A stretch of DNA of 43,816 nt from Bacteroidales bacterium (GTDB taxonomy: Bacteria > Bacteroidota > Bacteroidia > Bacteroidales > UBA1556), in NCBI GenBank assembly GCA_023145955.1, contig JAGLDA010000051.1, positions 1 to 43,816 on the forward strand, written 5' to 3'. Under the pieces are notes generated by a model. That model saw nothing but the letters and a program-made list of their open reading frames with translations. It made no database searches and was not told the origin of the DNA. This document shows, piece by piece, positions 26,701 through 35,319 of this stretch. Made by a program: the position numbers and the translations under genes. Position 1 is the stretch's first letter. Every line of letters starts with the position of its first letter.

Positions 26701-27873
26701 TTAAAGTAGCTCGTATATACCTGCTGCTCCTTGACCCGAACCAATACACATAGTAACCATGCCATATTTCTTGTTCTGGCGCTTAAGTTCATTAAGTATT
26801 TGTACGGTAAGTTTTCCACCGGTAGCTCCTAAAGGATGACCTAAGGCAATAGCTCCACCGTTTACATTAACGATATCAGGATTAATTCCTAAATCTTTAA
26901 TTACGGCAATACTTTGAGTAGCAAAAGCTTCGTTTAGCTCAATTAAGTCCATATCATTAAGTTTCATTCCTGCATGCTTAAGTACTTTAGGAATTGCCGC
27001 GATAGGACCAACACCCATTTTATAAGGCTCTACTCCTGCCACTTGATAATCAACAAGGCGTGCAATCGGTGTTAAGTTATAATCCTTAACAGCTTGCTCA
27101 GAAACCACAAGAACAAAAGCAGCTCCATCACTCATTTGCGAAGAGTTACCAGCTGTAGAAATTCCATCAGCAGCAAATGCAGGGCGAAGTTTTGATAAAC
27201 CAGCAGCAGTAGTACCTCTACGTGGTCCTTCATCCATATCAAACACTTTAGTTCGAGTTTTCATTTTGCCATCAGCATAATAATTCTCCTTAATATTTAA
27301 AGGAACTATTTGATCTTTAAAATATCCTTTATCAATAGCATTTACAGCTTTCTCAACAGATTTTGCTGCAAAAATATCCAACTCTTCTCTGTTTTGCTTA
27401 TATTCTCTAGCAACCATTTCCGAGGTTAATCCCATTGATAAATACCACTTAGGGTTATTCTTAGCAATCTCAGGATTAGGAACTTGCCTCCATCCTCCCA
27501 TGGATATCATCGACATTGTTTCGGCTCCACCAGCAATAATAATATCAGCCATTCCTGATTTTATTTTAGCAGTAGCTATTGCTATAGATTCTATTCCACT
27601 AGCACAGTATCTATTAATAGTTGACCCTGGCACTTCTACGGTGTCCATAGACATAAGCGAGAGCATTCGACCCATATTAAAGCCACTCTCTGCCTCTGGG
27701 AATGCATTACCAACAATTATATCATCAATCTTCTCATTCTCTATTTGAGGAAAATCATTCATCAAATGACGAATTACAGTTGCTGCAATATCATCAGGAC
27801 GAGTAAATTTCAATGTTCCTCGTGGTGCTTTACCTATTGCTGAGCGGTATCCCGCTACTATATATGCGTTCAT
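26701..27873 (-). CDS. Acetyl-CoA C-acyltransferase (thiolase)
   Basis: The 390-residue thiolase cleaves 3-ketoacyl-CoA with CoA to give acetyl-CoA and a shortened acyl-CoA. Active-site elements are the nucleophile C90 in NRYCASG, the His in GGAIALGHPLGATG, and the second Cys in MCIGSGQGAAG near the C-terminus. It follows the FadB-type gene by 52 nt and precedes the acyl-CoA dehydrogenase. With the large multifunctional protein upstream it would complete the beta-oxidation cycle (FadA role). A biosynthetic acetoacetyl-CoA thiolase is less likely given the operon. Confidence 0.92.
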   Translation of the reverse strand: MNAYIVAGYRSAIGKAPRGTLKFTRPDDIAATVIRHLMNDFPQIENEKIDDIIVGNAFPEAESGFNMGRMLSLMSMDTVEVPGSTINRYCASGIESIAIATAKIKSGMADIIIAGGAETMSMISMGGWRQVPNPEIAKNNPKWYLSMGLTSEMVAREYKQNREELDIFAAKSVEKAVNAIDKGYFKDQIVPLNIKENYYADGKMKTRTKVFDMDEGPRRGTTAAGLSKLRPAFAADGISTAGNSSQMSDGAAFVLVVSEQAVKDYNLTPIARLVDYQVAGVEPYKMGVGPIAAIPKVLKHAGMKLNDMDLIELNEAFATQSIAVIKDLGINPDIVNVNGGAIALGHPLGATGGKLTVQILNELKRQNKKYGMVTMCIGSGQGAAGIYELL

Positions 27874-27925
27874 ATTCTTTGTTTTTCTATTGTGTAATTA
27901 ATTATTCTCTAACCAAAATATAATT

Positions 27926-30328
27926 TTAGTTTCTAAGAATTTTGCCTTTAGTAATAATACTTTGGATACGCTCAAGAGTTTTGCGTTTAGTACATAACTC
28001 AAGGAAAGCTCTTCTCTCTAAATCCAATAAATATTGTTCCGATACTTTTGTCATAGGAACGGAGATTTCGCCTCCAGCCATAACCCAACCAAGTTTCTCT
28101 GCAATAAGCTTATCATGCTCGCTCATATAATGCCCTTCGGTAAAACCATCAGCACCAACATAAACTAATCCCATAACTTCGTTACCTAATATCTTTATAT
28201 CATTACGAGGAGCTGGTTGAGAATAACCTTTATCAGCCATTTGTAATGCGGCTTGCTTAGCGTATGCTAGTTGGTGTGCACGAGATACAATTACCTCATC
28301 TACACCTTCGCGCATATAACCTAAATCAAAAGCTTCGTAAGCAGAAGTACTAACCTTTGCTTGACCAATACTTAAGTATCTATTAAGAAAAGCATTGGTT
28401 CTTACATCTCCTGCCTTAAGTTCGTCACCAAGGCGTAAGGCAAATTCTTTGGTACCACCACCACCAGGGATAAGGCCAACACCAAATTCTACTAAGCCCA
28501 TATATGTTTCTGCATGAGCAATAACTTTATCACTATGCATACAAATTTCGCATCCTCCACCTAAAGCCATTCCATGAGGAGCAGCAATTACAGGTATTGA
28601 AGAATAACGTAATCTCATTGTTGTTTTTTGGAACCATTGAATGGCCATATCAAGCTCTTCCCACTCTTGCTCTATAGCTAGCATATATATCATGCCCACA
28701 TTTGCACCTGCAGAAAAATGCTCTCCTTCATTAGATATTACTAAAGCCTTATAACTTGCCTCAGCAAGGTCAACAGCTTTGTTTATACCAATCAATACAC
28801 CTTCTCCAATAGTATTCATTTTAGTATGAACCTCAGCATTTAACACGCCATCACCTAAATCAATAATTGAAACATCATTATTCTCCCAAACAATATTATC
28901 TTCTCTAAGATTTGCCAACGAAAGTGTTGCTTCTTGACCTGGAATAACCTTATAAGCTTTAGTATTTAAATCGTAATAATACTTAAGACCTTTTTCTATT
29001 TTATAAAAGCTTTTTACTCCTGCATCCAACATATCATAAACCCATTGCGAAGGCTTCTTATCTATTTCTTCCATAGCCTTTACACTTTCCTCTACTCCCA
29101 CTGAATCCCATGTTTGAAATGGGCCTAACTTCCAGCCAAAGCCTGCGTTTAAAGCATCATCTACCTTATATATATCCTCAGTAATTTCAGGAATACGATT
29201 AGATACAAACTGAAAAAGACCATAAAATGACTTTCGATAAAAATCGCCAACTTTAGTATCATCTTTCATATATATTGCTACGCGCTTTCCTATATCATCA
29301 ACACCTTTAGTCTTTTCAAAAACCTTAAATTTTGGTTTCTTATCTTCAGAATATTCTAAAGTATCAAAATCAAGTGTTAAGAATTTCTTTTTACCATTTT
29401 CAACAACTTTCTTAAAGAAACCTTGCTTTGTTTTAGATCCTAACCATTTATTTTCCAACATAGTATCAACGTATGATGGTATAGAGAAAGCCTCGTTGGC
29501 TTCATCATTGGTAGTTTCTTTTATATTATTAGCAACATGTACTAATGTATCAAGTCCAACAAGATCAGCAGTACGGAAAGTAGCAGATTTTGCTCTACCA
29601 ATAAGTGGCCCAGTAAGCTTATCAATTTCTGTAATTGTTAAATCATACTCTTTTACATTATTAAATAAGTCCATAATAGAGTATGTACCTATTCTATTTG
29701 CAATAAATGCAGGAGTATCTTTTGCCAATACTGCGGTTTTACCTAAAAAACGACCAGCATAATCAGTTAAGAATTCCAAAACTTCAGGATTTGTCTTCGT
29801 TGAAGGAATAATCTCAAAAAGCTGCAAATAACGCGGTGGGTTAAAAAAGTGAGTTCCACAGAAATTAGCCTTAAAATCATCACTCCTACCTTCAAGCATT
29901 GCCTCTATTGATATGCCTGATGTATTAGTAGTTATTAAGCTACCCTTTTTACGATATTTTTCAACATTAGTAAAAACTGATTGTTTAATATCAAGTCTTT
30001 CAATTACAACTTCAATAATCCAATCACAATCTTTAATTTGTTTCAAGTCATCGTCAAAATTGCCAGTAGTAATCCTAGTGGCAAACGACTTTTTGTAAAT
30101 TGGACTTGGCTTAGATTTTAGTGCAGCAGTTAAAGCATTATTAACAATACGGTTTCTGAATACTTTGCTCTCTGCAGTAATACCTTGCTTTTTTTCTTTG
30201 TCGGTAAGTTCATTAGGCACAATATCTATCAAGAGCACTTCTACTCCTATATTGGCAAAATGACATGCAATACCAGAGCCCATTACTCCAGAACCTAATA
30301 TTGCAATCTTTTTAATTTTGCGATTCAT
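27926..30328 (-). CDS. 3-hydroxyacyl-CoA dehydrogenase / enoyl-CoA hydratase fusion (FadB/FadN type)
   Basis: The 800-residue multifunctional beta-oxidation enzyme carries the NAD-binding 3-hydroxyacyl-CoA dehydrogenase first: AILGSGVMGSGIACHFANIG (8-27), CGTHFFNPPRYLQLFEIIP and the C-terminal HCDH domains to about 460. The crotonase fold comes last: HFSAGANVGMIY, ALGGGCEICMHSDKV and VEFGVGLIPGGGGTKEFALR, which carries the family's catalytic Glu positions. This order is the reverse of E. coli FadB and matches FadN-like proteins of Gram-positive bacteria and Bacteroidota. It is the first enzyme gene after the MarR regulator, 63 nt downstream. Confidence 0.92.
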   Translation of the reverse strand: MNRKIKKIAILGSGVMGSGIACHFANIGVEVLLIDIVPNELTDKEKKQGITAESKVFRNRIVNNALTAALKSKPSPIYKKSFATRITTGNFDDDLKQIKDCDWIIEVVIERLDIKQSVFTNVEKYRKKGSLITTNTSGISIEAMLEGRSDDFKANFCGTHFFNPPRYLQLFEIIPSTKTNPEVLEFLTDYAGRFLGKTAVLAKDTPAFIANRIGTYSIMDLFNNVKEYDLTITEIDKLTGPLIGRAKSATFRTADLVGLDTLVHVANNIKETTNDEANEAFSIPSYVDTMLENKWLGSKTKQGFFKKVVENGKKKFLTLDFDTLEYSEDKKPKFKVFEKTKGVDDIGKRVAIYMKDDTKVGDFYRKSFYGLFQFVSNRIPEITEDIYKVDDALNAGFGWKLGPFQTWDSVGVEESVKAMEEIDKKPSQWVYDMLDAGVKSFYKIEKGLKYYYDLNTKAYKVIPGQEATLSLANLREDNIVWENNDVSIIDLGDGVLNAEVHTKMNTIGEGVLIGINKAVDLAEASYKALVISNEGEHFSAGANVGMIYMLAIEQEWEELDMAIQWFQKTTMRLRYSSIPVIAAPHGMALGGGCEICMHSDKVIAHAETYMGLVEFGVGLIPGGGGTKEFALRLGDELKAGDVRTNAFLNRYLSIGQAKVSTSAYEAFDLGYMREGVDEVIVSRAHQLAYAKQAALQMADKGYSQPAPRNDIKILGNEVMGLVYVGADGFTEGHYMSEHDKLIAEKLGWVMAGGEISVPMTKVSEQYLLDLERRAFLELCTKRKTLERIQSIITKGKILRN

Positions 30329-30391
30329 AATTATATATGTTTTTAGGGTTGTCCTAATAAATATCAGGAAAAACCATTGTTAGATTATGGG

Positions 30392-30826
30392 TTATTTCTT
30401 TTTAATAATTTTATCAACTTCACTTGTTACTATTTTAGAAACTTTTATGAAAGCATCAAGCTCATCCTCACTTACAGAGTTCATTATGCGCTCGTTAAAA
30501 CTAAGAACTTTATCTTTAGCTATTCGTCGGCGCTCTAGTCCTTTATCTGTAAGAAATAATTTGGTAATTCTTTTGTCTTTGGGGTCACTTTTTTTATAAA
30601 TACAACCTTCTTTCTCCATATTATTTAATAAACGTGTAAGGCTTGATTTTTTCATCTCTAGCTTTTCTGATAATTTCCCAGGAGAAATACCTTCTTTTGA
30701 AATATAAACTAATACAAAACCTATTGTTTGTGTTATTCCATATTCTGCTCCAACCAAATTATACATCCGTTTTAATGCCATTGAGGAGGCTTTTGAGTAA
30801 AATTCTATTGTTTCGTTTAATTGCAT
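30392..30826 (-). CDS. MarR-family transcriptional regulator of the fatty acid operon
   Basis: The 144-residue winged-helix protein has the MarR layout: an N-terminal dimerisation helix, recognition-helix region SPGKLSEKLEMKKSSLTRLLNNMEKEGCIYKKSDPKDKRITKLFLTDKG (wing DPKDKR), and a C-terminal dimerisation helix. It heads the minus-strand operon of beta-oxidation genes. A paired 14-bp operator brackets the putative promoter 115-160 nt upstream of its ATG, so autorepression relieved by an acyl-CoA is the likely control. The ligand is inferred from context (compare FarR/FadR-like logic) and is not read from sequence. Confidence 0.88.
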   Translation of the reverse strand: MQLNETIEFYSKASSMALKRMYNLVGAEYGITQTIGFVLVYISKEGISPGKLSEKLEMKKSSLTRLLNNMEKEGCIYKKSDPKDKRITKLFLTDKGLERRRIAKDKVLSFNERIMNSVSEDELDAFIKVSKIVTSEVDKIIKKK

Positions 30827-30940
30827 CTTTTTAAATAATATGAACAGGGATAATAATATCCGATTTTTAGTGTTTTGATAGCATTCTGTGAGATATTATT
30901 TTTATTAAATTAATTCAATAATTAATAATTCTCACATTTA

Positions 30941-30985
30941 GTATGCATGCGTACAAAATTAGGGAAAAATAGTACGCATGCGAAC
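30941..30985 (-). promoter_or_regulatory. Paired 14-bp operator bracketing a -7 promoter element
   Basis: GTATGCATGCGTAC (30941-30954) and GTACGCATGCGAAC (30972-30985) are inverted copies of each other differing at two positions. Each is itself nearly palindromic, and their starts are 31 bp apart, about three helical turns. On the minus strand TAATTTTG (30954-30961), an exact TAnnTTTG -7 element, lies between them, so transcription would begin inside the promoter-proximal copy. Two repressor dimers on the same DNA face would block RNA polymerase. The GC-rich core stands out from its AT-rich surroundings. Confidence 0.72.
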
Positions 30986-30990
30986 TATTT

Positions 30991-31453
30991 ATGTAAAAAA
31001 TAATGAAATATTTTTAAAACTATTCTTATTATCCTAATTATCATTTAATTATATTTGTAAATATATTAAGAATAAAAATATATTTAGAGTGTTTTTTATA
31101 AAATGAAGAGAAATAATATAAATATTAAACCCATTTTTAAATAGATAGTAGTAATTATTATCTTTACTTTGTATCATCATTAAACTTATTTCCACTCTAA
31201 ACCCTGTAGCGCATAAATTATAAATCTCTATTATTATGAGTCAATAAAGAATTTATTTAATGGAGGAATACACTATAAAAAATTAGATATTAGGACTTAT
31301 AATGAAATCGAGAACATCTTATTTATTTGAATATTAAGAATTTAAAACCTTTGTTGTATTTAGGGATCAATACTATCGATAAGATAACAGTGTATATTAA
31401 TAGATAAATAGGTGCTTAAGCTAAAGCATTTATTCATACAAACAATAAACCAT
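30991..31453. other. Intergenic region without recognised genes
   Basis: This very AT-rich stretch lies between the MarR operator and the promoter of the Omp28-like lipoprotein gene. I found no credible coding region, tRNA-like or strong hairpin structure in it. Confidence 0.5.
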
Positions 31454-31522
31454 AAAGTGTAAAACTTTTTTTATCTTTGTTTTATATAATAATATAGGCA
31501 AATAGACTGTTTTTTACACTTT
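31454..31522 (+). promoter_or_regulatory. Promoter flanked by an inverted repeat
   Basis: TATCTTTG (31472-31479) is an exact TAnnTTTG match 72 nt before the lipoprotein ATG. AAAGTGTAAAA (31454-31464) and TTTTTACACTTT (31511-31522) flank it as an inverted repeat. It could be an operator pair for a regulator of the lipoprotein gene. Confidence 0.4.
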
Positions 31523-31550
31523 CTATTTAATAGTTTAATAAAAAAATCAT

Positions 31551-32570
31551 ATGAAACAATTAACATTTTTAGTACTTGCATTTATAGTTGTATTATTTTC
31601 TTGTCAAAAGGAAGAGGATAAAGACACTACTGCTCCTTCAATTAATATTATTGGAGATAATACTATTTCCATTTTTCAAGATAGCTCATACATTGATTTA
31701 GGTTATAAAGCTACTGACAATATAGATGGAGATATTACCTATAAAGTGATTGTAACTGGCACCGTTGATACAACTACTATTGGAACATATATAATAAAAT
31801 ACAATGTAAAAGATGAAGCAGGCAATAGTGCAGTAGAAGTTATTAAAACTGTAGTTATAAGTCGATATTTAATTCCTAAAATTGAACAAAATGGTTTTGC
31901 AATTAACTATACTGCTGCATGGTGTGAGTATTGTGGCATTTGGGGTATACCATTAATTCACGATATGGCTACTCTTGCTCCCAATGGTGCTATACTATCC
32001 ATACATGTTAGTGGTGATCCAATGGAAAATGCGCTATATCTTTCCTTTGCATCAGAAAGATCTCCAAATGGCGGTATTCCTGCGTTTTGGGTTGGGGATA
32101 TTAAAACAGCTAATATTAATGAAATGGTTCAATTGCTTAATAGTGGTGATGCTGATGCGGGTGTTGATTACTCTTATAGTATTGATAATAATAAAATGAC
32201 CATAAAAACAAAAACGCAATTCTATATTCAAAATTCTGGCGTATATTATTTAAGCATAATTATACTTGAGGATGGTATAGATGGAAGCTCAAATGCTCCT
32301 ATTGATTTTCAACAACAAGGTGTAAGCAATTCGTACCCTAATGATGATTATACGCATGATTTTGTTGTCCGTAGAAGTTCACTATCTACTTATGCCTACG
32401 GTGAACAAATTGCTAAAAATCCTGATTATAATTCATTTATAGAAAAGAATTATGAAATAGAGCTGGAATCTAATTGGCAAAACCCATATCCTGTAGCAAT
32501 TATTTGGGAATACAAACCTAATGATTCGCCTAAGTATCATTTTGTAAATTCGTTAAAGAGGAAAAATTAA
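31551..32570 (+). CDS. Omp28-like lipoprotein with DUF5011/Ig-like domain
   Basis: The 339-residue protein starts with a lipoprotein signal peptide ending in the lipobox LFSC (lipidated C18). Residues about 28-104 form a bacterial Ig-like DUF5011 domain (TAPSINIIGDNTISIFQDSSYIDLGYKATDNIDGDITYKV...YNVKDEAGN). From about 112 comes an Omp28-like thioredoxin-fold domain with AAWCEYCG (C125 and C128, a CxxC pair) and GIPAFWVGD. It is probably an outer-membrane-anchored surface or periplasmic protein. Omp28 of Porphyromonas is a surface antigen and putative adhesin, but its biochemical role is unclear. The gene stands alone with its own promoter. About 160 nt of non-coding sequence follow. Confidence 0.78.
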   Translation: MKQLTFLVLAFIVVLFSCQKEEDKDTTAPSINIIGDNTISIFQDSSYIDLGYKATDNIDGDITYKVIVTGTVDTTTIGTYIIKYNVKDEAGNSAVEVIKTVVISRYLIPKIEQNGFAINYTAAWCEYCGIWGIPLIHDMATLAPNGAILSIHVSGDPMENALYLSFASERSPNGGIPAFWVGDIKTANINEMVQLLNSGDADAGVDYSYSIDNNKMTIKTKTQFYIQNSGVYYLSIIILEDGIDGSSNAPIDFQQQGVSNSYPNDDYTHDFVVRRSSLSTYAYGEQIAKNPDYNSFIEKNYEIELESNWQNPYPVAIIWEYKPNDSPKYHFVNSLKRKN

Positions 32571-32729
32571 CATAATAGCATAATTTACACTTAAAAAAAA
32601 CAATCATTAAGTTAAAATCCTAATTATTGATTCACAATTTTACAGCTTATTGCTATTCTTAAAACAGGGGTTTCACATTTCATCTTCTTATTCTTTAGTA
32701 ACCATAATAACTAAATAAAGTTGTTAATT

Positions 32730-33722
32730 CTAAAGATAAGGCCCTATTTTTCCGAGGTGTTTTATATTTATTTTTTTTCCAATTTTAATATTCCACATTG
32801 TATGGATGGTTCCTAAGTACGAGTTATTATATTCTAATCTATCGGTTTCGATAGTAAAAACAAATGAAGCAAAAAAGTTTTCTGAATTATAACCAACAGA
32901 GCTATTAAATTCAAATAATGGCATAATACCATATACTATAGAGTGATGGTTGTTAAGTTCTACGTTATTCCTATTAAAACCAATTCCAGCTCCAACCATA
33001 GCAGCAATATAAAAACCTTTATATACTCCTGTGGCTGCAAAGCTAGGAATTATACGAAAGGAAGTATTATTAATATCAGTAATAATATCTTCCACATTAA
33101 AACTTAGTGAATCAGACAATAGAAAATCACCATTTATGTTATAATAGTTGATTCCTGCATTAATAAAAGGGCTTATAGCACTTTTGCGTTGTATATTATA
33201 ATTCTTAAAACTAGCATCAAAATTATACTTTTTTGAAAAGAAATAGTAAATATGTCCACCATATTGATTTATTTTTATATCCTTTCTGATTTTATAAACT
33301 TGGATATTATAATCTGGATATACAATCTTTTCCTCTACTCCAGAAAAAGTTTTAATACGTAGCTCTCCAAAAAAACGACGATAAGAATAGCCTCCTTTAA
33401 AAGCAAAGGCCTTTAGATTTTGAAGCTGAGGAATACTAGAACGTGGTAACTCTAGAGTTAGGCTGAAGCCGAATCTATAGAAACTCGCTCCAAAGCCTAA
33501 GCTATTATATTGCCGTGTATCATAAGATAAGCTTGTAATATCGCCATTTTTATGATTATAATCGTAATAGAAGTCGGAAATAGAAGATTCGAATAAAGGA
33601 TAAACAGTAAACTTATCCTTAGTGAGAAACACATAATTTGAATCAAACTGTGAGTAAGCACTAAAACCAATTAATTGAATTAGTATAAAAACTAATATCC
33701 TATAAATGCTTTTGTACAACAT
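32730..33722 (-). CDS. Predicted outer-membrane beta-barrel protein, unknown function
   Basis: I do not recognise a named family. The 330-residue protein has an N-terminal signal peptide (cleavage likely after SAYSQ, near residue 26). The rest is dominated by alternating aromatic/polar beta-strand patterns with glycine turns (FGASFYRFGFSLTLELP, FYIAAMVGAGIGF), as expected of an outer-membrane barrel or a porin-like assembly protein. The C-terminus IKHLGKIGPYL lacks the usual terminal Phe. The gene begins 1 nt after the stop of the degenerate GH57-like gene, so the two are almost certainly co-translated and functionally linked. Confidence 0.6.
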   Translation of the reverse strand: MLYKSIYRILVFILIQLIGFSAYSQFDSNYVFLTKDKFTVYPLFESSISDFYYDYNHKNGDITSLSYDTRQYNSLGFGASFYRFGFSLTLELPRSSIPQLQNLKAFAFKGGYSYRRFFGELRIKTFSGVEEKIVYPDYNIQVYKIRKDIKINQYGGHIYYFFSKKYNFDASFKNYNIQRKSAISPFINAGINYYNINGDFLLSDSLSFNVEDIITDINNTSFRIIPSFAATGVYKGFYIAAMVGAGIGFNRNNVELNNHHSIVYGIMPLFEFNSSVGYNSENFFASFVFTIETDRLEYNNSYLGTIHTMWNIKIGKKINIKHLGKIGPYL

Positions 33723-33723
33723 A

Positions 33724-35094
33724 CTAGCTTAGTTTCTTAAGTTTGCTTAATAATCTACGCCTAGCATTACGCACTTCTACCTTATTGTCATTAGTTGTTT
33801 CATTTTGCATTTGCTCTTCAACTTTATCTAATATTTTATACGGAATATTAGAGAGTACCCTATCTTTTAGAATTATACTTTGATTTTGCAATGAAAAATA
33901 TATTGTGCTTGCATCAATACCTTTAAAAAGCTTTCGGAGCTTTACCTTTGGCATTGTTTCAATATCAGCAAATCTATATTGCGAATTCTTCAAATTATCC
34001 TCTTCAAGGCATACATCAAGAGTATTAATTAACTCTTCAAATTTATTATCAATTATATTTTCAAAAGAATCAGAAATACCTAATAGCCTAACAATATAGG
34101 CTTTAGAATATACTTCATTATTAATATTAGAAACCATATTCAAAGAACTGACTGATTTCCATAATTCAGATTTTTCTATATTCTTGCATTTATTAATATC
34201 GGCATTGATACTATTAATATGAGTGGCAAAACTTTTCGATTTTTCGTCTCTCATTAATATATCTGCTATAGTATCATCAAGTTTTTTATTATTATTTGGA
34301 ATGCTTACTGCCTGCACATGATTAATAAGTTCGGATGATGAGCTAAAAGCATAATTACTCTCACTCATTAGTATTTCTGGAAAATCCCTTAGTTTTTTCA
34401 ATAAAACATCATTATTTATAAAATCAGAATAATTAATATTGATATTAACTACCTGAGTATTATCTGGCTTAGAGTTCAGTGTATTTATTATACTTGCTAA
34501 GTCAAGGGTATCGTTCATAAAAGCACTTTGTAAATCTGTTTCTGCTTGCAGTAATTTCAAATCAATAGCCTCATCTATTAGCAATACCTCATTAATATAG
34601 TCTTTGTATAAATTATTATTAGCCCATATTGCTCCTATGGTTGTACTATCAATATTGTTTAATAAATCAGCACATACAAAGTTGTTAGCAAATAGTATAT
34701 CTGAAGATTTAAATCCCAATAGGTCGTAAATTAACTCGCTATTATCAGCAATCTCATTGTTTAACTTATTCTTGCTATCAATACTATAAACATTAGATAT
34801 TGTGCTATTAATAGCTATAGATCTTTTATTTAGCACACTTATACTCTTTAAAAACTCAGGGGCATACTTTCTATAATGAAGCAGTGTTTCATTTGAAATG
34901 CTGATACTATATTTAAATAGGCTTCCAAACTCATCACTAATTTCAGATAATACCTTATTTACTTTTAAATAATGATTTATAACAATATCGTTAGAAATTT
35001 TCTTTATTGAATTCTCATTCAAACTATCTATTCCCTTAATATTTAATATATTATCTATATGATTTATTTCAAAATTTAAACAGACTGAAGGCAT
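33724..35094 (-). CDS. Degenerate GH57-like protein with FliG-C-like C-terminal domain
   Basis: The 456-residue protein has no signal peptide. Residues 1-335 follow the order of landmarks of Bacteroidota GH57 alpha-amylase-like enzymes as I recall them: MPSVCLNFEINHID for the HQP opening, FKYSISISNETLLHYRKYAPEFLKSISVL (60-88), VVNININYSDFIN (215-227) and FPEILMSESNYAFSSSSELI (238-257). Each key catalytic position is lost. The nucleophile Glu of the GETYSH motif aligns with S97, and the acid/base Asp of the MDYETFGE motif with N221. The last 80 residues (RFADIETMPKVKLRKLFKGID...VLSNIPYKILDKVEEQ...EVRNARRRLL) resemble a FliG C-terminal helical domain. It is probably a cytoplasmic non-catalytic scaffold or binding protein. 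The family call is by eye and moderate. Confidence 0.5.
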   Translation of the reverse strand: MPSVCLNFEINHIDNILNIKGIDSLNENSIKKISNDIVINHYLKVNKVLSEISDEFGSLFKYSISISNETLLHYRKYAPEFLKSISVLNKRSIAINSTISNVYSIDSKNKLNNEIADNSELIYDLLGFKSSDILFANNFVCADLLNNIDSTTIGAIWANNNLYKDYINEVLLIDEAIDLKLLQAETDLQSAFMNDTLDLASIINTLNSKPDNTQVVNININYSDFINNDVLLKKLRDFPEILMSESNYAFSSSSELINHVQAVSIPNNNKKLDDTIADILMRDEKSKSFATHINSINADINKCKNIEKSELWKSVSSLNMVSNINNEVYSKAYIVRLLGISDSFENIIDNKFEELINTLDVCLEEDNLKNSQYRFADIETMPKVKLRKLFKGIDASTIYFSLQNQSIILKDRVLSNIPYKILDKVEEQMQNETTNDNKVEVRNARRRLLSKLKKLS

Positions 35095-35146
35095 AAAACA
35101 AACTTATTAGTATATATAAATGTGCTATTTTTAATATTTAGCCTTG

Positions 35147-35154
35147 CAAAAATA
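35147..35154 (-). promoter_or_regulatory. Putative -7 element for the GH57-like/outer-membrane pair
   Basis: The minus strand reads TATTTTTG, an exact TAnnTTTG match 53 nt upstream of the GH57-like ATG. The 225-nt gap to the divergent mpl gene holds nothing else that I recognise. Confidence 0.42.
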
Positions 35155-35319
35155 GTGTATTTATAGCTCAAAGTAAAGAAAATATAGCTTAGACCTTAGT
35201 AATAATTAATTGACATATGTATTTTCAACAATATTAAGCTGAAAACTTATTTATTATTAAATATAAATTTCCAACTAAACTTATACTTTTATACTTTATT
35301 ATCTGAAAATATAGAACAA

